Both the position numbers and the translations under genes were made by a program. From positions 21,401,001-21,465,000 of the forward strand of contig OZ005609.1 of NCBI GenBank assembly GCA_963930655.1: a stretch of 64,000 nucleotides of DNA, written 5' to 3'. The notes below the pieces were generated by a model. The model worked only from the letters and a program-made list of their open reading frames with translations, did no database searches and had not been told where the DNA came from. This DNA comes from Myrica gale. Lineage: Eukaryota > Streptophyta > Magnoliopsida > Fagales > Myricaceae. This document shows, in pieces, positions 58,420-64,000 of the stretch. Each line of letters starts with the position of its first letter. Within the stretch, counting starts at the first letter, position 1.

Positions 58420-60300
58420 ACTACTGCCATAACATAACGCAGGGGACAAAAGGAATCCAAATGGAAAAATAAAAATTAGATTCTGATGAAAACTGTATTT
58501 CATTGCAAGACATACATAGACACCAAGAAAAAATTAATCTTCGTGAAACTAACCAAGTCGAATATAAGTTGGAGATTTTCTTATGGTGCAAGAGAATGCA
58601 AGCTGCTCATATATTTTAGCTCAAACCCAATATTTTGCCGATATAAATATTAGAAAAGAAGAAGGAAAATCACAACGCCATCAATCTTTCATGCATTGTT
58701 GATGACTCAGAAGCCGAAAACTTTATCCGGCTTGGACTTTGGTAACCAAACTGAAACCAACCCAATTAAAACGAAACTGTACGTAAAGGATTTTTTTCGA
58801 GGAAAAAAAAACTGGCAAGGATTTCCAAAACTTTTCTCCATCTTCAGGATTTTGAAGTTACGTTCATTGAAGCTGAAAAGGAGGACCCGAAGATTAAGGG
58901 CTTAAGACATTGGGGTGGGGGAGGTGAAAGTGGAGGTTTTGGCGCAGACCATGCCACGTCTGTTTCGAAGAAGTAACGGTTAGTTTGGACAGAGATTTTC
59001 ATGGGATAAATACTCTGACTCTTATCCATCAACTATTGGGTGTTAAACACATTGGACTCTGATTTCTATATTTAGATTATAAGTATTTCCCACAGTATTA
59101 TATTTATGTTAAAAGGATGTGACTTGTAATTTGAGTTATTGTCTGAAACAATATACTATTTGGATTTGGAAGGTTTTCATTACGCACTGTTGGAGAAAAG
59201 TAAAAAGAAGGTTCGGATCATATGACTCTCAGCCAAAAAACAGACAGACAGATGACCATGTGCTTTCACAGTGAAGCCTCTTTTATTTTTTATATTTCTA
59301 AAACTGAGTGTAGTGTTAAATTAAGTCTTGAATTTTACTATGTTTATAATAATTTCTAATCAAGGTACTCTGCAATTTCTTATTCAAATTGCACGGTAAA
59401 ATTAGAAGAGGTACATACACAATATACGAATCTTACTGTTGAGACGAAATCATTAAATAATATAGTGTTGGCCTATTATATCTATTTCTCTTCAAATTGT
59501 ACTATCTAATTTAAGTAAAAAATTGTATAGCATCTTGATCCATTATATTCTTTCATTCATTAGCTGAAACTATTTTGTTTGTTTAGACAAAAACCTTATC
59601 AGCCCGCAGTCGAGCTAACACATACATACTTCGAGCTGTTGAAATTATTGGGCATCCTAATGGTGGTGTTTGTTTGTGGAAATGTTGGGATTTTGGAAAT
59701 TTTGGGTATTGAGTTTTGTGAAAAAATATAGTATTTTATGGAAAAGTGAGGAGAGAGAATATTTAATTTAATAGTATAATATTATTTTATAATTTAATGA
59801 GGAGAGAGAGATTATTTTATGATTGTTTGGAAATATTGAGGAGTGAAAATATTGAGAAACAAACGGCCCATGTAAGTTATAAAATCTAAACAATAATTCA
59901 AACTTCAATTTGACAATGGATTATTGTTCAAATACCATCTGTCTGTTCCTAATGAACTGAACTGGATAGGTTGTGATGACCCTAGTTCCACAATATTAAA
60001 GAAAATTCAATTTTTACACAATATTATAGTGTTATACTTTTAACATTTGTAACCGACTCTATTTTATATTGTTTTTGATTTTGTTCACGTGAGAGTTTTA
60101 TGTGCTTCCCACACATGGTATGTGTAAGAACCATAACATCCTCTTCGACTCAAAAGGTTATCCCTGTTTCATAACCAGAGAGAAAAATCCACCCCCTTGT
60201 AATCTTTTTGTTTTATATTAAAAACTTAAATGAGGCATCTTATGCCAGTTTTTATTTTTCCTGAAAAGAAAATTTCTACGAGGAAAAAAGGTCTAAGTGA
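58420..60300. other. Divergent intergenic region between SCD2 and CAND2
   Basis: Upstream region of both genes. A probable SCD2 leader-intron acceptor (CGTTATGGCAG) lies just before its ATG. The rest is AT-rich and contains the MITE at 59662-59870. No gene seen. Confidence 0.5.
59662..59870. mobile_element. Tourist-like MITE
   Basis: Starts GGTGGTGTTTGTTTGTGG and ends GAGAAACAAACGGCCC; the outer GTTTGTTT blocks pair. The AT-rich core has GAGGAGAGAGA twice. Target duplication unclear. Confidence 0.6.
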
Positions 60301-60308
60301 GTTCTGAC

Positions 60309-60646
60309 TAGGGCTGAAAAACTGGAATGAGGTCCGGACCGCATTTCGGTCCTAGTATATTAAAGGACCGGACCGGACCACTTATAAGTGGTCTGACCTG
60401 ATTTTACTAAATGCGGTCCGGTCCAGACCACTACCGATTTTAATTTTTTTTCAACTTTTTTAGATTAATTTCAATGGAGAAAGTTTATATAAAAATGTTA
60501 AATTTTAGTTTAGATTAAAATTAAACGTTTTAAATTTATAATTTGTATTAAAAAAATAAAAAAATATTTTTTATTTTTTTAATAAATGCAGTTCAGATCG
60601 CATTTATTAAAAAAGAAGTCCGCGGGCACGGCTGTGTTCATCCCTG
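60309..60646. mobile_element. hAT-like MITE, copy B
   Basis: Same family as 17688-18029: starts TAGGGCTGAAAAACTGGAAT, ends GTTCATCCCTG, and shares the core TTTAGATTAATTTCAA and ATTAAAATTAAACGTTTTA. Target duplication GTTCTGAC/ATTCTGAC matches at 7 of 8. It lies ~230 bp upstream of CAND2. Confidence 0.85.
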
Positions 60647-60872
60647 ATTCTGACGGGACTAACGTCCAGAATATATAGTTAAAAAAGAAACGAGAGGGGG
60701 GACTTAAAACGACAGATCGACAAGGTTTTCTTTCCTTCTGCGTCTCTCCTTATCACGAAGTTCTTCATACAAAGGAGGTATTTCCCTTTTCAGCCGAACC
60801 TCTAGGGTTAGGTTCTGGAAATTTGTCTCCTCCCGTTGAAATTAGGGTTTCGATTCTTCGGTTTGCCCAGAA

Positions 60873-63449
60873 ATGCGAGCTGTCCAAGAATCTCTCTCAC
60901 TATCATCGTTCTCCGACTCGAGCTCTCAACCGCCATTTCCCTCTTCAGACACAAGATTCTACGACTGGCTCTTTGAGTGCCATGGCTTCTGGCATAATGT
61001 GGCACTCATGGTTCCGTCCATCCTCTTCATCCTATATCTTTCCTTCCAAGCGAAGAAGAGCTTCTCCAAGTTATCACATGGCCGGTCCTACGTTATAATT
61101 GCGTACTATGCCTGTCTCTGGCTTGTTAGCTTGCTCAATCTGATCTGGTGTTCTTTTCAGGTATTGATTTTTTTATTTATATTGTAGCTGAGTTGTCTTC
61201 GTTTCTGTTTGGTTTTCTTCATAAAAGTTTCTGATTTAGTTATTGGTAGGTGAATTTGTGGTCGTTTCTGTTTGGTTCTTAGGTTCTGCTCTACTTTTTT
61301 GAATTTGAAAAAGCTTAATTGTGCTGGTGTCGCTATGGGCTTCTTTGAATCGTTGGATGTAGTTATTAGTGGCTGTATTCAATATTCTTCTTTTTGCTGG
61401 TGTCCTCTACTCGTATTCTGCGTCTGTATTTGGGCTTGTAAGATTGGGTTTTGCAAATTGTTTTCTGAAGGCTAACACCTGGATGGTCGGTTATTGAGTA
61501 AAATGAATGGGTGGGGAATTACTAGTTGTGACTTGCTAAAATCTACCTTAAGATCATTATTACCTTTTATCAGAATCATGAATGGTGAATGGAGAAATTA
61601 AATGGCAAATAAGACTTAATATTTGATCTACATGAGGGTTGATATGTAACAGGTTCATGACATTTGTTTGAGGCATCTGATTGTGTTCTTGGACGAATGT
61701 ATGAAAGATTTTGGCATCAACGAAATGAAAATAGAAGCGTATTCAGTGTTTTTCTTTGGTGGTGCAACAATTGCAAGATATTGAATGAAGTCAGGGATTT
61801 ATTTTAGAAATAATATTGTTAAAAGACTGAAATCTTGTTTACATATTGTAAATAAATCTAGAATGTAAATATAAAAGCGAAAGAAAATCTTATTTGAGGG
61901 CCATCCTCTTGCACGGTCAGTTAGTCACATGGTGCTTATCCCCTTGAATCTTGAGTGTTTCTTAGCTCTTTGTTTGTGTCTTCTAATTTCTTTCCAACAT
62001 GTGTCGACTGTGAACTACCTTCATGGCATTATTTAGCACATATGTCCTAATAACATCGTACTTGTAGTATGGAAGTAGTTTTGGAAGTTTTAAGATGGCA
62101 AAAATTATTGCCAATTCTCAAGCTTTACAATTACAACTGCCAAGCTTCTGTCCAGTCTTCTTAAATTGCTTTTGTTGTGCACTAAAGTGAACTCCCACCA
62201 ATCAAACAAGTCAATGAGTTTCATGCTTGCTTTGGGGCTGCTATTAAAACCCTGTTGGGTTGATCTGGATTTCTCTTCGCTTGACATTTCCTGTTGGTTT
62301 AGCTAAGAACTGGATTCTCTTGGTGACACAGGCATGGGAGTGCACTCCAGGAAAAGAATTAGTATGGAATGTATTATCATTGTTTACAACCTCTGGGATG
62401 CTGTTCTTAGAATTAAGCTTGGTTGCCTTTTTATTCCAAGGAAATCATGTGAGTGGGCTAGAAGCTTTGACCCGGACGTTTATTGTCTCAGGGCTTATAG
62501 TTGGTTTGGATTTACTTCTAAAGGTACTTCTTTGCCTTTTCAATTTCTTTATTTGCAGTAAAGATTATCTTTTCCAGTCATTTTGCGAATGCAGACGCTT
62601 TTATGTGTTCTTCAAAACTTGTTGACAGTGTATAATTTGAAGAAAATTGCTAAGGAATGGATCTTCTGTTGTCTATGAAACCTGTTTCAGGCAATTTATC
62701 TATTCGTATTGGGGATCCCATTGTTTGTTGACAGCAATGATCAGACACATCCAATGAAGTGGAACTTGTGGGTTGTTCATAGGCTGGTTTTGACTGCAGT
62801 TTATGGCTTCATATTGTTTATGTACCATTCCAAGTGGAGAGAAAGATTACCTGGTAAGTTTGTCCGGACAATGCAAATTGCTTTCATGTCATTTCATGGC
62901 TGTTAAGTCTCCCTACTTCTTTGCTTTTACTCTATTTTAAATTCTCTGCAGCAAGACCTGCATTCTACAACTATATTGCTGTCATGTTCTCAATGAATGC
63001 CCTGGCACTGTTTGCTTGTGCACTCACCGGAAGTGGTGCTGGTTTTGGGTTCTGGTAATTTTTCCTCGACCACTTTAAAACCAATATTTAGTATCATTTT
63101 TCTGTTTCTTAATAAATTTCTGATACAGGTTGTATGGCGCAACAATTGTCTGTTATCATGCCTTCTATCTTCCACTTCTCTACATAACATTCCTGGCCGA
63201 CTTTTTCCAGGTCAGCATCATCATCTATCCATTCCCGCCCTCCCCCCAACCAAAAAGAAAAAAAAAGATGTCATATGTTTTGGTTGATGTCGATTTTTCT
63301 TTTTCTTTTTAATTTCCATTTTTTCATATATATGTCGTACTTGATTGATGCTGCATTCTTGTTGACCACAGGAGGAAGATTTGCATTTAGAGAATGTATA
63401 CTACTCAGAAATGAAAGATGCTGGTTTCTTTGATGCTGATTGGGAGTGA
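60873..63449 (+). CDS. CAND2: CAND2/TPRA1-family seven-transmembrane protein
   Basis: Plant member of the TPRA1 (transmembrane protein 40) family, listed in Arabidopsis as candidate G-protein-coupled receptors. CAND2 has been proposed as a phytomelatonin receptor at the plasma membrane, a claim that is contested. Six exons: 60873-61160, 62332-62523, 62691-62853, 62952-63054, 63129-63210, 63372-63449, all in phase, giving 301 aa. Conserved blocks include RFYDWLFECHGFWHNVALM, FLELSLVAFLFQG, LTRTFIVSGL, DQTHPMKWNLWVVHRL and FYNYIAVMFSMNALALFACA. About seven hydrophobic spans lie between residues ~35 and ~275, with a short acidic tail ending DAGFFDADWE. The start is the first ATG of the frame and is preceded by pyrimidine-rich leader sequence. 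Intron 1 (1.17 kb) is the longest. Confidence 0.9.
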
Positions 63450-64000
63450 TGCCATAAGTTTGAATGCAGTCAGTGTATCATACTCTGTATAGTAACGTAA
63501 ATATGTACTGGAGTTGTAGAATGTTGAGATGCAATCGATGTTTGATTAGCATTCGTGGCTTCATATCTTTTTCTTATTTCACTTATTGTTGCAAATGTTG
63601 CTTCCATATTCACAAAGCTAATGATTTGAAGTGTCTTTTATGTTCGACAGTTATACTCTCGGTAATGAATTTATACTGCATTGATTTCGTATTGTACATA
63701 GAGTGAAATAAGCACGGAAGGAATTGGTAAAATTTTAATTGTGGTTAATACGTTGATGACATCATGGTTTAGAGTGAAAAATAGGGCGCAAATTTTGTTC
63801 AACCGTAGAAGCAATTTCCCCCTTTCCCCTTCGCTATTCTCTTGAACATAAGCCATATATTAGACTTATGCATTGTTTACTTCCATAGAAGAAACCTCCC
63901 CTTTTGTTATATAAAATGGGAGCGCTTGTCAGCACTGGTGTGTTACTGAATGCATAGCAGGTGTGTGTTGGCTGAGATGAGAAAATGGGGAATGAACACA
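63450..64000. other. 3' UTR of CAND2 and flank
   Basis: Begins with the CAND2 3' UTR. No further gene start is recognisable before the window ends. Confidence 0.5.

Noticed and set aside
1-64000. tRNA, rRNA and snoRNA genes
   Set aside because: I looked for tRNA A/B-box patterns and rRNA-like blocks and saw none that I could support by eye; a covariance-model scan would be decisive.

Overview
The window is nuclear DNA of a flowering plant, most likely a woody eudicot. The evidence is GT-AG introns, five plant genes with the exon layout usual in eudicots, a genomic caulimovirid fossil, and many plant-type DNA transposons and MITEs. I cannot name the species. There are no bacterial operons, CRISPR arrays or prophages.

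Layout. 1-6.6 kb: a large Mutator-like element (MULE) with ~330-bp terminal inverted repeats, a decayed transposase 5' part and a nested hAT-like element. 6.9-8.9 kb: a broken endogenous pararetrovirus (reverse transcriptase, RNase H and a downstream ORF). 10.06-10.48 kb: a small two-exon gene for a Pro-rich/Cys-rich CYSTM-like peptide. 11.3-18.0 kb: a repeat nursery holding a CACTA element with TCG target duplication, a 655-bp tandem duplication that copied its 3' end, a poly(A) retroposon with a 14-bp target duplication, a MULE-type MITE with a 9-bp duplication and a hAT MITE. 19.8-27.1 kb (+): a complete vacuolar NHX Na+(K+)/H+ antiporter, 14 coding exons, 541 aa. 31.9-28.2 kb (-): a FRIGIDA-like gene, 3 exons, 726 aa. 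32-34.8 kb: MITEs, a LINE scrap and a microsatellite. 38.1-35.1 kb (-): cytosolic Cu/Zn superoxide dismutase, 7 coding exons, exactly 152 aa, with a miR398 target site in the leader that is assembled only by splicing. 38.6-47.7 kb: a decayed PIF/Harbinger element (Myb/SANT ORF plus DDE transposase) with an LTR-like insertion, a captured MAP-kinase exon and a 2.2-kb hAT-like deletion derivative. 58.4-48.9 kb (-): SCD2-type coiled-coil protein, 17 coding exons, 595 aa. 60.9-63.4 kb (+): CAND2/TPRA1-family seven-transmembrane protein, 6 exons, 301 aa.

The host genes are single-copy housekeeping or stress genes and do not form a pathway cluster: ion homeostasis (NHX), transcription scaffold (FRL), superoxide removal (CSD1), cytokinesis/trafficking (SCD2) and a candidate receptor (CAND2). 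Exon junctions were read by eye. For NHX, CSD1, SCD2, FRL, CAND2 and the small gene every junction keeps phase and gives a full open frame.

I found no convincing novel gene system. The most interesting signals are the splice-assembled miR398 site, a 20-bp GGTCGACC minisatellite shared by two unrelated mobile elements, a leader uORF in NHX, the duplicated CACTA end, and the small Cys-rich gene.
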